Of a stretch of 64,000 bases of DNA, positions 11,531-24,499 are shown piece after piece. The stretch comes from Asterella californica. Lineage: Eukaryota > Streptophyta > Marchantiopsida > Marchantiales > Aytoniaceae. Positions within the stretch are counted from its first letter, which is position 1. Every line of letters starts with the position of its first letter. Position numbers and translations under genes: made by a program. The notes under the pieces are model-generated. The model ran no database searches, was not told the origin of the DNA, and was given only the letters and a program-made list of their open reading frames with translations. The stretch covers positions 30,288,001-30,352,000 of the forward strand of contig JAYKYS010000004.1 of assembly GCA_036924285.1 (NCBI GenBank), read 5' to 3'.

Positions 11531-12415
11531 TTTGCACTTAGCACAAGTGTTTGCTGGTTGCACACTTTCTAACACGTTTCTTACCTCGCGAGAATTCCAC
11601 AGCCTTATATTCTTTTGGACTCCTCTCACGCATTAGACGATACGATACAGTAGTAACTGAAAAATAATTTTTCAATTTGTCACTCCCACGGTACTTCATA
11701 ATAATTCTAGTCGTAGTGTTAGTTTCTCTTCGGTAGCCGGTAGCTCTATCCTTCGTAGATCCGATAGATCTTTTTACTGAAGATCCGATAGATCTCATAA
11801 CCGGTACCGTCAACTCGTCTTGGAATCACTACTTACACAGCGTTATTTGGAAGAATCTCGACATGTACTTGGATTAATAGCCCGGGAATCAATGTCCTTT
11901 CTTGATAACACTTACTTTACCAAGACTATCCGGTTGTAACGAATCTGGAATGCATACATCATATACATCAACTTATCTAATTATCTGATTAGACAAGATG
12001 AGACACATTTGATCTCAAATGGTTTCCGCTAAGTCTTTACTTCAACTTTTTGACTATATCTTATAGCATATCGATAGAAGATCTCTCGGAGGTAGCTCCA
12101 CGTCACTCTGATGCACTCATAGATGCCTCGAGTCCGATATCTAGATCTCGGAGGAGGAAATATGGATACAAGTCTTTAGGCCTCCAAGCCTTATCTGCGA
12201 AGTATACCTCTAGTAGACACCAACTCGCCCTAACTGCATTAACGGTCCGATCGAGATTAATCACTCCGCACTCGGTCAAACTAACCGAGGTGCCAAACTG
12301 ACGTGACAGCTGTCGTGCGCATATACAATCGCTACACAACATACATCGCTGTCAGAGGTACACCACACATACACATAACATATGGACGATCTCATACACA
12401 TACACAAGTGTATCA
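11531..12415 (-). repeat. Element A 3' LTR (minus strand), distal end uncertain
   Basis: Read on the minus strand, the sequence starts TGATACACTTGTGTATGTGTATG at 12415 directly after the end of the A internal region and matches 561-800 on the plus strand. It also matches part of 59400-59622 (GTATACTTCGCAGRTA...GGCTTGGAG). A short direct repeat GATCCGATAGATCT occurs twice near 11757-11796. The far end of the LTR is not clear, so the left coordinate is approximate. Confidence 0.55.
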
Positions 12416-12526
12416 CAATCGCTCTCCTAATTGACGGTTAGGTCCCTCTAGCTCCAGATAGCCCCATGTCTCAACTACGTGATATACACCTTCGTGGGTG
12501 CAAGGATCAAGAGGTCGGATGCTACA

Positions 12527-15500
12527 TCACTCCATCGTTAGTCGTCTGTCTGCAATCTCTACCACACAAAGATCTAATCTACTATCTCTGCTATATACAT
12601 CGAGGACAAACTCATCGTCCAAAGGAATGACATTGAGAGGTGGAGTCAAACATGACATGTGCCAACTTCTTGAACAACCATCACGCATCAACATACGGGT
12701 TGTTCCACCAGCAGATCCACACAACATACACCTTAAGTCCACACGTACAACTATTAAGCTTGGGTCAACGATACCATTGATGTTGGGAAGATGACATGAC
12801 TCGTAATTATGCACATGGTCCTTCCAAACAACACCATCACGGCCTTCTAACATGAGTACTCCAGAAGGTAACACCTCATGCATTCGTAAAATAGTGCGTC
12901 TTGTAATCACATCCAACGTCGTTGGTGCAGTCTGCTACAAATAGATATAACGGTCAAGATGAAATCTGCAATCGATGACTGATAACCTCCTTCTCGAATA
13001 GTTGCATATCGCAACGTGTTTCTATACTGAGTAATCACTAGGTTTTCAAAAATCATGGGCATAACTCTCTGAAATGTCTCTACTCGTTGCGAACATGCTC
13101 TCACCCACATATTCGAGTCATCAAGGTTCAGCACCTCAGCAAAATCATGACGAATGACTGAACATAAATCTGGATCTCAATCATCAATAGCAAGTACGGT
13201 GAGAAGGAAGCCAAAGACGCTTGTCAGTTAAAACGGTAGCCCGTAGCCAACCATGGTAACTTTACATCCCAATCTCCCAAGTGGCTCTTCTGCAAGCCAT
13301 ACTTGCGCAATCCTCTCTTCACTATTTGAACTACCCTCTCTACCAAACCATTCGCCTCAAAATGATCTCGAGATGTAGTTCGATGCTCAATCAGCGTTTG
13401 ATCACACAAGGTCTGAAACTCATCAAGGAACTCTGTACCCTGGTCTGTCAGCACTTCAATTGGTGCTCCAAAACGACTCAGCAATCGATCTAAGAACGCA
13501 TATGATGTCCTTTCAATCATCTTGTCTGGTAATGCCACCAACTCAATTCACTTGGAGAAGTGCTCCATCACCATCAACACATACCGGTGGTGACGTACAA
13601 TCAACGATAAGGGTCCTGCAAAATCCAAGCTCCAACGATAATCCAACCCCATAATCGATAAAGAATGTAACTGTGGAGTAGGAGCATTAAATGATGTTCG
13701 TACTCGATCATAAACTACACATCGTGCGACAAATTGTTGCACATCGATGTGCATATCACGTCACCAGTACTATCCTTGGAGTAAGCTATGTGTACGCTTC
13801 ATCCCAGACTATCTCAACTCCTCATGGACATGTCGTACTAACTGTGCCCTCTTGGACAGATGTGGCACTATTTGCACTATCTCATCATCTCACAATCGAA
13901 GTACATGTCATCTTTCTCGTCGGAATCTCTTCGCTCGTTGAAAGACACGATCTCGCTCCTTGGCACTTATTGTGTCTACCCCACGTCAGTACATAGATAA
14001 TCTATTACGCTCACATCCTCATGGATATCTCGCTGGTCTGGAACACCATCTCCACTCTCAAGATCCGGAGACTCGTCATCTACTCTCTGACTTGAGAAAG
14101 ATACGACCTGGCCCTCCATACTAGAGTTCATGACCAACACACAATGAAAGACATATGCATGCCACCCTAGTCTGATCTTGTTGATTCGTGCATGAGTTGC
14201 GACTCAACTCATCGACATCTAGGTTTGCAACTCTAGGTCTATGCACTACATGGAAGTCGTACTCTTGTAAGATAAGAGCCCATCGTGCAAGCTTCCATGT
14301 AAGCTTGTCGGACTTCATGAACCACGTGAGCGGCTGGTGATCAGTGATGAGAGTAAAGAGGTTCTCGAACAAATAACATCGGAAGTGTGCAACAGTCCAC
14401 ACTGCAGCTAAACACTCACTTTCGTCGAATTATTGAAACGACTGACATACACCACCACAAACTCCTTTTTCTCATCATCATGCTGAGTCAACACTACTCC
14501 AAGTCCCAACATACTCCAATCAGTGTGCAGTTGGAAAGTACACCCCCTAACGGATCTCCTCAAGATATGAGCAGATGTCAACTTATCCTTGAGCTCTACA
14601 AAAGCTCGCTCCTGCTCATCTCCCAACAGTCACTCTTGGTCCACCTTCATCAGCTTGGTCAATGGTTTCGCAATTGCACTAAATCTTTTCACGTATCGAT
14701 GATAGAAGTTCACCAAACCAATAAATGTTTGAACTCGACTCACATTTGTGAGACGTGAGATACGTGTAATAGTCTCAACTTTCGTCTATTGAACACTCAA
14801 CCAACTTGAGTAGATGGTGTGGTCCAGATATTCTACCAACTCCTGGAAGAACTTACACTTTCCAGGGTGTAACTTCAACCCATGAGCTCTCAATCGCTCG
14901 AACACATCTCGTAAGTATCTCTCATGCTCCTCCATTGTAGCACTATAGACTAAGATGTCGTCAATATAACATCTGACAAAATCCAATCCTGCTAGGATCC
15001 TGTCCATCATCCTTTGAACTCAGCAGAGGCGTTCTTCAACCTAAATGGTAAGAACCGCCACTGATACAAATAATCTTTGCCGTGAGAGTCAATTGCTCAG
15101 AATGTTGTCTTGGATTTATCTTCTTCTCTCAGTGGTAACTGATGATACCCTGCTCGAAGGTCCAAAGTATGAAGACCTTCACATGTCCCACCGCATCAAA
15201 GATCTCTTCAGGTGTTGGCAAGGCATACTTATCAAACTTTATCTGTTGATTGATAGGACGGTAGTCTCCACACATCCGCATATCCGTGTAGTTGCCATAC
15301 ATATCGTTCTTTGCTGCATAATTGTGGCAAATGCATACTCTCCATGCGACATCTCCACCAATCCTACCTCCAACAAGTCTTGAGTCCTACTCTGGATCAA
15401 GACTCTCTCCATGTCAATATACTTGTAAAGACGTCAAAAGATTGACGTATCATTAGCCAAGTCGATTCATATACCAGGTCCCTTCAAGGTACCCAAATCC

Positions 15501-15865
15501 TTCATACTGAAGGCAAAACAATTCCTGTAGCTCTTCAAGAATCTCTGAACTCTTCGTCTCTCCTCTCTTATAAGCTTGGGTCCAATCTCCGGCTCCCAAG
15601 TATCCTCTGTCACCATGCTAGAGATAGAAGATGAAGTTGTTGACTGCTATCTTGTAGCCTCTAGAGCAGTTTCTTTCTGCTCACCACCAACAACCTCCAC
15701 CGTCACTATGCAAAAAACTTCTACAGTCCTAGCTGCAAGCTCCACACTCCCTCTTACGACATCTCATGTTGTCCAAGGATGATGAACTCCACACACCTCA
15801 CCCTCAGTCTTCATCTCCACCGACCTGGTAGACAAAGAGCTCAGAAGTGTCCGAGCAGTAACACA
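12527..15865 (-). pseudogene. Element A pol relic: RT, RNase H, integrase, PHD-type finger
   Basis: This is a degenerate Ty3/gypsy polyprotein on the minus strand. It begins at the right, next to an inserted LTR, with the RT leader containing FAFSMKDLG (about 15520). It continues with RT, including RMCGDYRPINQQ and the catalytic YIDD box in CYIDDILVYS near 14950. RNase H follows (FQLHTDWSMLGLG near 14540, TDHQPLTWFM near 14350), then integrase with LDFAGPL near 13640, LTDQGTEF near 13440 and NGLVERV near 13350. The tail contains VLPSGVLMLEGRDG followed by a zinc-finger-like segment. Several frameshifts and stops break it into pieces, so this copy is dead. Its gag/protease/methyltransferase half appears to be the fragment at 31173-34560. 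The two halves have the same strand and compatible order and are separated by other inserted elements. Confidence 0.85.
12600..12732 (-). pseudogene. PHD-finger-like module at the C-terminus of the element A integrase
   Basis: Downstream of the integrase GVLMLEGRDG segment the same frame reads CMLCG...MLMRDGC....WHMSCLTPPL...IP. This follows the PHD pattern: CxxC, then ML-x-CD-x-C, then W-H-xx-CL-PPL and a final W.C..C. One zinc ligand of the second pair is replaced (Arg where Cys is expected) and the last pair is degraded. PHD fingers usually read histone H3 tails; by analogy this would sit where chromoviruses carry a chromodomain. Assignment is by motif only. Confidence 0.65.
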
Positions 15866-17024
15866 TGTAGTGTCTCAGGATTTCTCTTTTATCCATTATA
15901 GCATAAAAGATTTCGTTCCTCAAAGAGATTTACACTAGTATAGTTGCTCTAAGTTCTAAGATTTGTTCAAACACACAAACGCGCGGGATTTGTCTAGAAA
16001 TCCCGTCTTCTCATAAAACTACACGGCTTCCAGACCTTTCAGAATGTGCCCTGGACCCAAACATACAACTACTACTTAAAATATCACACAATTATCTACT
16101 GAGAAGCTCGAGAAGACGCTTTTTGCTTCTAGATCACGACTTCTAGTCTTCCCACGACGGTCTTCCCGAAGCAATTCTTGACTTCAAGGGATTCAATTCA
16201 GCTTCTGACACCTCCAAAAGACTGTCCATGCTTCGTAGATGTCAACTTATCAATGTCTGTCATTGCTCTTCTAGTTTTCAACGGAGTTAGATTAATCACA
16301 TGGTGTATGCACCCTGTAGCCTTCTCAGGCTTCTGCCTATGGAAGCGGTCTTCCTGCAGCACTACAACGACATTCGTCTTCATGGAAGCTCAATAGAAGT
16401 CTCGGAAGCTCATTAGAAGAAGATAGGAAGATGAGAAGATGAGAGAAGATGGGAAAGAAGAGAAAATCCAAACAAGAGGAAACAAGATGGAAAAGAGAAA
16501 TTAAGATTCCTATAGGCTTCTAGTCCGGATCCAGACTAACAAGCCATCTCTGCTTGTAGTAATTTGGAGAAGAAGATCACAAATCGGCTTACAGTTACAC
16601 AGTCTTCTACTCGAGGATCTCATCTTCTACTGTCGAAAGAATACTTCTTCCTTCTTTTGTCGTTGTTCCGACTACTCTGACTTCAAAGACCAATCTCTCA
16701 TAGGTCAGTCCGTAGGTGGATCCGAAGTGCTCCACTAGATGAGACAAGCTTGGACTCTGCACAGCTTCTAACAATCACTGGCACTCAAGAAGAAGGCTTC
16801 TAATGCACAATCGGGTGTGAATTCGAGGAAACTCATTATCCAGAAGACACGGACAAAGCTTCTGCAATCAATTCTGAAATCAATTCTCCGAGAAGAAGGT
16901 ACATTGGTTTCGGGAAGCTCACTCCCTCCACTTCCTGTCACTACCCCTCGACACATCAGCTTAGAAGCAAGATTACACGAGGATGCCGTTCTCTGTTCTA
17001 TGTTGTCTTCTACTGCTGTCTACA
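15866..17024 (-). repeat. LTR-B copy 1
   Basis: It begins TGTAGTGTCTCAGG and ends GTCTACA on the plus strand, so each strand reads TG...CA with short inverted ends. It is homologous along its length to 20276-21435, 26637-27790 and 34869-36034, and by eye is closest to the 20276 copy. The purine-rich strand of 17025-17035 (minus: GGATCGAGAGA) abuts it as a plausible polypurine tract, marking this as a minus-strand 3' LTR. Left of 15866 is the element A pol relic. Confidence 0.75.
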
Positions 17025-20000
17025 TCTCTCGATCCTAGGAACGAAAAGTGCAGACCTACTCTACGTGTAATCCAACTCTGCTTCGTGTAGAGTACGTATG
17101 TGTGTGTGTAGCAATGCGTCCTAATGTGTAATGTGTGTGAAATCCTACCTAGGCATCAACCTTATACTATCTCTTTGAGTCGCAGGATGGAGATCTCATC
17201 CAATCGCACTCACAACCAAGCAAAATGGAGCGCTGTCAGAAGGTCATCACCTCCCAAGGCTTCAGTTCCCTTCTTAGTTTAGAACTACTTTCCTACTCCT
17301 ATCGTTGCCTATCTCGTCATATGGACAATCATCTAAAAATACAAAAGGAGTTGTCTCTTCTTAAAATAGTAGACTCCACTTCCTATCAAAATTAAGCAAG
17401 TCAACTGTCTTCCTATCTTGCTGCCTACTCCTGATCGCCAAGTACGACCTCCTCTGGATCCTCTCCTACATGATCTCCTAATTCGACTTCTGATAAAGTG
17501 AGAAGCCATGTTGGTACCTCGGGTGTGGTTGAGGTGGCTTCCTCCTCGACATTCGTGATGTGTGCTTCTAGGGCCGCTTCGGAAGACGGAAGAGGCTTTT
17601 GGGAAACGGAGTCCACTTGTGCTCTTGGCTCTTCTGAGACACCTGTATGACACTGGGAGCTGGGGTGACCTCACAGTGATGGAAGTCACCTCCTCCACTC
17701 GAAACGCTTGAGAAGACACCTTTGCTTCTTGTCTTCCGGTCTTCCAGAAGACACCTTGTCTTCCGGGGCTTCTTTTGAGATCTTCTCGGCTTCCAATACT
17801 GTCACTACCAAGTGGACAGCGAGGTCGAACTTCTCCTTGTCAAGATCCGGGCCTGCTGCTGGTCCTGATGTCTGAGAAGACGTAGCTGCGTGCAGGGGAA
17901 TCGAGGGAAGACCGTAAAGAGTCTTCAAGCCCTTGATATGTCGATCCAGGTAGCTGAACATGCTCTCCTTGTAGTCCACTAACATCTCTCTAGAATCGTC
18001 ATCCCACTCACGAACCAGGGTAAGAAGCTTCCTCCGCGATGAAGTTGAACTTCCTCTGAAGTGCCTCCACCATCTACGTCATGATCTCATGTACTCAGGC
18101 TTCTGCTTCCTCCCCCTGCTTCTTCTCTGCTGCGACTTGAGCTTCCGTGGCTTCCCGCAATGCTCTCCAAGTTGTCTTCTCTTCTGCGAGGTCAGTGAGC
18201 TTCTCCTTGTTTCGCATCACCTCCTGCTCGCACTGCTGCAGCCGTGTCTGCAACTCCTGGTTGCTCTTCCGTAACTGCACCAACTCCTTGGCAGAAGCAG
18301 AAGCTTCCGCCTTGTACTTCACTATGAATGTGCGGAGGATGGCTTCTAGAGTGTACACCTTCTTCTGGACCTCCTCATGCTACATCAAGGTGCGCAGATC
18401 GAACCCAAGTCGTAGTGGCTTCTCCTGAGCCATCGCACGCTTCTCAACCAACTCCATGGCTGACTGGATCTCCGAACTGAAGAAGACGCTGAACTCTTTT
18501 AGTCTTCTTCTCGCAGAAGATAAGTTCATCCCCACGAATCGATCAGAGACGTCTTCCTTGTCTTCCAGAGGCAAGGATGCCTCTTCTACCATCGTGGTCT
18601 TCTGCTTCTGTGCACGAGAGACGCTACTCTTATCATCTTCCGAGGTGGAAGATCTCTTCTCACTGCAGGAGCGATCCTCTTCGCTGCACTTCCTTGAGTT
18701 GCTGTCGAAATGTCAACGCATATCTCAGCTTCTGGAGTCTTCGGAAGACTCCCTGTAGTTGCAGAAGTTATCTTCCTCATGATCTTGGTGCTCGGCGTCT
18801 CCTCCTGGGAATCCGACTCGGGTCTTGATGGTCAAGAAAGATACGCTCTTCATATGCACACTCATAGGTCTCATCTTCCTCGACGACGACGCGACTTCTA
18901 TGCTGCTGGAGTCGTCTTCTCTCACCAAAATCATCTTCTGCTGAGTGTCCGGTCCTACTTGAGACACTAAAATCGGAGAAGAAGACATGGCCACTGTCTG
19001 ATCTTCTTCCTTCGAGGTCTCTTCCTTCACCACGCGCTGTCCTGCTGGTCCATACTTAGCCAACTGGTCTTCCTGCAAATCTCTCTTGGACACGTACAAA
19101 TAACAAAAGAACGGGGTGAGGTGCGTTCTTGCTGGGGTGTCCAAGTACACTAGCTCGGCCTGGATGTAAGTGCGGGAGAGCTCGGCCTGGATTTGAAGGT
19201 GCTCCAATTGACGACCTGTCCTTCTCATATAGCTTCCAGGAACTCCACGTCTTGATCTCCAAGGTATCTCACCTTCTGTGCTTTCCTCTTGGAGAAAAGT
19301 GAAGATACAACTTCCCAAAAGATGCTTCCTCAACTCCCGGTAAGCTTCTATCTTCCATCTGTTCCTCCCCTATTTGTCTTCCAAGAAGAGACATGTGGTA
19401 CTTCTAGGTACATATCACTTCCCAGATATCATCGGTAAGATCTTCTTCTCCAACTCGTACCTGCGGTTCTTTGCTCCTGATCTGTGAAAAGTCCTACGCC
19501 ACCACTCCATCGTCCAGGAAGATGGTCTTCTACAAGCAACCTTGCCTTCACATGTACAAAGTTGCACAGAGACAGTGCTTCCTAAACCTCCTCCAGAATA
19601 CCCTGGTCTGCGAGGTTCCAGTTCCACAGAAAGAAATCGAGGCCCAACTCCTTGATGTAAGGTTTGGTCTCAACCAACTCCGCTGCTGGTAACACCAACC
19701 CTCGAGGATGCATCGACATATTTCGAGCTTCTGTTACACTAAACCACACATACTTGCTTGTGAGCCAAAGGTTCAATCCTTACCGGTCCTCACAGTCTCG
19801 CTTCCACTCTCAGAAGATGAACCTAGTCTTCCAAAAGACGGCTATTCCGATTTCCAAGATTCTAACATTGCTTCCTAAGTAGCTCTCGTCTTCCGAGCTA
19901 TATCTAAACAATCCTAACTAAGCAAGGCATCACATGGATTCCTAAGAAGACAATCCACCTTGCAATTCATTCTACTTTCTAACAAAAGATAACAAGATAT

Positions 20001-20275
20001 ATGAGAAGTAGACAAATGGTTCAAAAGAAGGATGAGGACTCCTACGGTGAAAGTGACCTCCAGGAAGACTCCCGGGACAACTTATGGTTAATTGACGTAC
20101 TCAAAAGACTTCTCGCAGCCAGGCTTCTCATCACTAATCTCACATGTCTTTGACTTCCGACACACAATCTAACCTCACAACAAACACGAGATATTCATAC
20201 TCTGTTCTTCCGACTCCTCACCTCTCATACATTCTCAGAAGAAGCTTGTTGCATGACAGAAAGACATGACCCTTG
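17025..20275 (-). mobile_element. Family B internal region, copy 1
   Basis: This is the internal region between LTR-B copies 1 and 2, homologous to 27791-31172 and to the split copy at 36035-37823 plus 55341-56660. It is unusually rich in GTCTTC/GAAGAC words. Compared with copy 3 it stops early: it ends at CATGACCCT where LTR-B2 begins, while copies 3 and 4 continue about 170 bases further. The coding relic is listed separately. Confidence 0.7.
17333..19719 (-). pseudogene. Unclassified coiled-coil ORF of family B, copy 1 (broken)
   Basis: The reading starts with an SMHPRGLVLPAAEL-type N-terminus (start codon at 19719) and runs to about 17333 through several frame changes. Recognisable blocks match copies 3 and 4: a LELVYLDTP-type block near 19140, a Ser/Glu-rich acidic stretch, and a heptad-rich coiled coil at 18358-18095 (repeated Leu/Glu/Lys with QELQTRLQQCEQEV). 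Next come a YLDRHIKGLKTLYGLPSIP block near 17920 and an acidic C-terminus. I do not recognise the family. Coiled coil plus position inside an LTR element suggests a gag-like structural protein or a third ORF, but no zinc knuckle, protease or polymerase motif is present. Confidence 0.5.
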
Positions 20276-21435
20276 TAGTGTCTCAGGATTTCTCCTTTAG
20301 CCCATTTAGCATAAAAGATATCGTTCCCACAGAAAATTTGCACAAGTATCGCTGCTCTAAGTTCTAAGATCTATTCAAACACACAAACACACGGATTTTA
20401 TCTATAAATCTCGTCTTCTCACAAAACCACACGGCTTCCAAACCCTTCAGAAGGTGCTCTGGACCTAAACAAACAACTACAACCTAAAATATCACACAGA
20501 TATCTACTAGGAAACTCAGGAAGATGCTTCCTGTTTCCAATTCACGGCTTCTAGTCTTCCCACGATAGTCTTCTGGAGCAATTCTCGGCTTCTGGGAGTT
20601 CAATTTAGCTTCTCACACCTCCAGAAGACTGCTCCTCCTTCGTAGACGTCAAATTACCACTGTCTATCACACATTGCTCTTCTAGTTTCCAACGGGGTTA
20701 GATCAATCACAGAGTGTATGCCCCTTGTAGTCTTCTCAGACTTCTATCTACGGAAACGGTCTTCCTGCAACACTATAACGATATACATTTTCACGGAAGC
20801 TCAATAGAAGTCTCGGAAGCTCACTAGAAGAAGATAGGAAGATGGAAAGATGAGAGAAGATGGGGAAGAAGAGAAAATCCAAACAAGAGGAAACAAGATG
20901 AAAATGAGAAATTAAGACTCCGACAGGCTTCTAGTCCGGATCCTGACTAACAAGCCATCCCTGCTTGTAATAATTTGGGGAAGAAGATCACAAATTGACT
21001 TACAGTTACACAGTCTTCTATTCGAGGATGTCGTCTTTTGCTGTGGAAAGAAGGCTTCTTTCTTCTTTTGTCATTGCTCCGACTACTCTGACGTCCGAGA
21101 CCAATCTCCCTTATGTCAGTCCGTACGTGGATCCGAAGTGCTCCACTGGATGAGACAAGCTTCGACTCTGCACAGCTTCTAACAATCACCGCCGCTCAAG
21201 AAGAAGGCTTCCTATGCACAATTGGGTGTGAATTCAAGGAAACCCACTGCCCAGAAGACACAGACAAAGCTTCTACAATCAAATCCAAAATCAATTCTCT
21301 GATAAGAAGGTACATTGGCTTCTCGAAGCTCATTCCATCCACTTCTTGTTCCTACTCCTCGACACACAAGCTTAGAAACAGGACTACACAATGATGCCGT
21401 TTCTTGTTCTAGGCTGTCCACTACTGTTGTCTACA
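20276..21435 (-). repeat. LTR-B copy 2
   Basis: It has the same TGTAGTGTCTCAGG start and GTCTACA end as copy 1, with the shared diagnostic stretch AATAATTTGGGGAAGAAGAT. On its right, 21436-21445 (minus GGATCGGAGA) is a plausible polypurine tract for a 3' LTR of the F body. On its left it directly abuts the family B internal region. It could serve either element. Confidence 0.7.
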
Positions 21436-23300
21436 TCTCCGATCCAGAATGAATGATCTGAAAAAAGGCGCTCTTCTTATGATATGAAACCATAAAAAAG
21501 GAAACAAATTTCATCAAGGTATGTAAAAGTTATTTTTAAATCATTTTCTATCTATCTACTTTTTATTTTCTTCTAAGAACTCAATTTTAGTGAAAGAAGA
21601 GACTAAAGTGTAGTACTCGTGTACACCTACACATTGATACTATCAGATTATGATTTTGAGTCATAAGCTAGATTTCTTAACCAAAGAATTGTGCTAATTA
21701 CTGCATACAATGTTATTCTCAAGAGTGGAAGAATGCGTCTCTCAATGCATTGAGATTGACAAAGGTATGGCCGTGTATTTCTTGTAGAAATGTGATTATG
21801 TCTTTTTGCATCATGACTTTGAAGAGATGAATAATCTCATCCACCACATTTTGAGTCTTGATCATCGCTAGAAAGACGTACCAATGATTATTTGGATCCT
21901 TGGCTACTCTTCCTTTGAAAATTAGTAAGGACTGTTTTGTGCACCTACCGCTCTGTTGTGCCAGAGGAAGCTCTTCCTCAGTAGGTCACGGAACTCTGAA
22001 TGCTAACCTGCAAACCGTAATCACAAGTTAGTGTCCATGCACCACTTACCTTAATCTCATTTTGTCTGGACCGGAGCCAGATCCTCTCCTTTAACTCTCA
22101 AGCTCATCATTCCCTAAGTCCTGACATAGACTCGGCTAGATCAGCCCCAAAATACGAGCAAGTCATAACATGACATGGGGTGGACTTCCTATAAAGTCTA
22201 GGGTCCTAAATAATACATCTAGCACACATAACAGTCCAACCATCCTTGATGTCCGTTTGAGTCCAAGCTCTCAAACAATAGTCTAACACGTCATCTTGTT
22301 CTCTAGTCTTGCCTCAGCTCTTGGATCCATCATGTATGTGTCTTAATATTAGTCCAATCATCATCTAGAGCCCGTACGCCAAACTCTAAGGTTGGATGAC
22401 TCGTCTTGGTCCACCGGGGCATCGAGCCCCCCTCATATATACTTTTGAGGATCGGCGATCTCTCCCTCCTCTGTGGTCCTTGAAAATTATACCACAACTT
22501 GATCACAAGATCGATCATAATTCTCAGCTCCAATGTTAGTTGAGAGATTTATTAGTACCATTAGAAAGCACTCGTCGAGACCTTTCAAATGACGTAACAT
22601 TCACCTCTAGATCTTACATGGAGCTCTGTCCAGCAATCCAAAACATTACTGGAGCTTCAACACTTAGTGTTTTGTTGTTTACAACTTATTTTAGAGATTG
22701 ATGCTCTCATCAACAATGATCTTTGAGTTAACACCAAGTTCAAAATGAGTAGACAACATGTGTGTAAAAGACGAGGAACCAAGAGAGGAATAGTAAGTGG
22801 AACCAAGAATTGAGAACATAAGGAAACCTCGGATGCCAAAGTTGACCATAGACCTTGGTATTTATAATCTAGAGTATACAAGGCTTCTTTTTGAACCTAG
22901 CCGTCTACTTCTATCATAAGGTAACAGTTAATTTTCTCATGAAGTTAACAGTCTATTTCCTTGGGAAGCAACCTCACTCCTCACGAATTTTCTTAAGTAC
23001 ATTATCCGACATAACTTGACCTTAAGTGTAACACAAGTGCACCACACAACACAACTGGGAGTTCAATCATACTCTAAGTACAAGAATGATCTATACATGA
23101 TCAACAGATGCTTTGGTTCACAAAAACAATGTTAAGATCATAGTTATCGTTAGAGAAATCAAGTATAATTAGTCATAGTAGGATAAAATTGGATCTATCA
23201 CTAAGGTAATAGCGCTCTTGAGATAATAGGATTTGTAACCTATTAGGAGGAGTCAAATAGATTGTCGATAACAAACTCTTGAACATCTCATGCTATGTTC
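21436..23300 (-). other. Unassigned 3' part of the F region
   Basis: This lies between LTR-B2 and the integrase relic of F. A minus-strand frame open for about 60 codons near 21900-21720 gives a protein-like but unrecognised sequence. The rest (22000-23300) is AT-rich with no clear domain. An integrase core would be expected here for an intact gypsy element, but I could not find its DDE residues. Confidence 0.35.
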
Positions 23301-23302
23301 GA

Positions 23303-24486
23303 TCACCACCATGTACGTTGTAGGAGATTGATTGTCTTATTTATTCCAAGATGACATGAGATTGGTAGGTCATGTGCTTCTTGTAATCTAGTGAGCTGAA
23401 TGATAATTGTGAGATTCTGTAGGACATACATACGATGTGTACTATACATTAATTTGTCTTTCAATGAGAAAAAACTATACCTTTGATCTTCAGCGACTAT
23501 ACGATCACGCATCAAGTTGAAGAGCAGTCACGTTGTAACGCATCTTAAATGTTGTTTGAAGTCTGCATCAAGGGTATCTGTGATAATAGTCGTCATTGTA
23601 GAGGGATCACATGAAGATTTGTAGTCGAGACGACGTGATAGTGCATCACGAATGACATGAAATTTATCAGATTTGTATTCTAACTTGATATCAAAGAGTT
23701 GATGTTGTTCTTCTCATCAATGATATCGGCTCTTCATGATCTCCAAGTGTAAGTTCTGCAATCATGGTTTGTGATCAATTCGTATGATCACTGGTTTACC
23801 TAGTAGACAATACCTCCAAATCATAGTGACATATACCATGGCAAGGTCTTCACAATCACGGGCAGAATAATATTGTTCAGCAGAATTCAGCCAATAAGAT
23901 ACAAAGATAATCAGATGGAGACAATCGATGATAACTCTTGTTGTAAAATTGCTCTGATCGCAAAGTTGAAAACATCGAAATCAACTATGCATGATAATTA
24001 TGGATCGTATGGTTATAAAATAGACCGTGAAAGAACCATATTCTTTAGTTCATGAAATTCCTCTACTTGTTTGGATCCTCACTCAAACTTGGTATCCTTC
24101 TCCAACAAATCAGTTAGAGGTACGATAACATGAGCATAATAGTGGATGAACCGCCGATAGAAGCTACCCGAACTTCAGAAGCATCTTTCAGCATAGATCA
24201 TTCACTAACTATCTTGATCTTCTCTTCCTCCATCTTGATGCCTTAGAAATGTTATCTCCGTCTTCCAAAATTCACATTTGGATTTCTTGCAGTAGAATTT
24301 CCACTTGCAAAGTCTATGAAGCACCTCATGCGCATGTGCCTTGTGTTCTTCTTCTGGCTTGCTATAGATCAATATACCATCCAAGAACACAACCACATAC
24401 TTATCTAACAATCCATCCAACACTCGATGCGTTTGATCCATGAAGACAGCAAGAGCATTAGTGAGTCCAAAAGTTAGACCCGTCAT
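23303..24486 (-). pseudogene. Element F pol relic: RT, RNase H end, integrase zinc-binding domain
   Basis: RT at 24486-24205 is recognisable from FGLTNALAVFMD, VVVFLDGILIYS, the EEEHKAHAHEVLHRL block and KSKCEFWK. The second catalytic Asp of the YxDD box is Gly (FLDG), so it would be inactive. Further along the minus strand, a FHVIRDALSRRLDYK block near 23650 matches the RNase H end, and LPISCHLGINKTINLLQRTWW at about 23370-23303 is the integrase H2C2 region. Stops and frameshifts separate the pieces. The style is that of plant Ty3/gypsy elements. Confidence 0.75.
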
Positions 24487-24499
24487 CCGTAATGCTCAT

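Noticed and set aside
12527..12916. Chromodomain at the end of element A integrase
   Set aside because: The residues follow a Cys/His zinc-finger pattern with WHMSCLTPPL, not the aromatic-cage chromodomain pattern. Elements C and D also lack a chromodomain.
15866..15874. CACTA-type DNA transposon end (TGTAGTG contains TAGTG)
   Set aside because: The TAGTG is at the wrong end and orientation, the other termini do not match CACTA, and the TG...CA ends with a purine tract fit an LTR.
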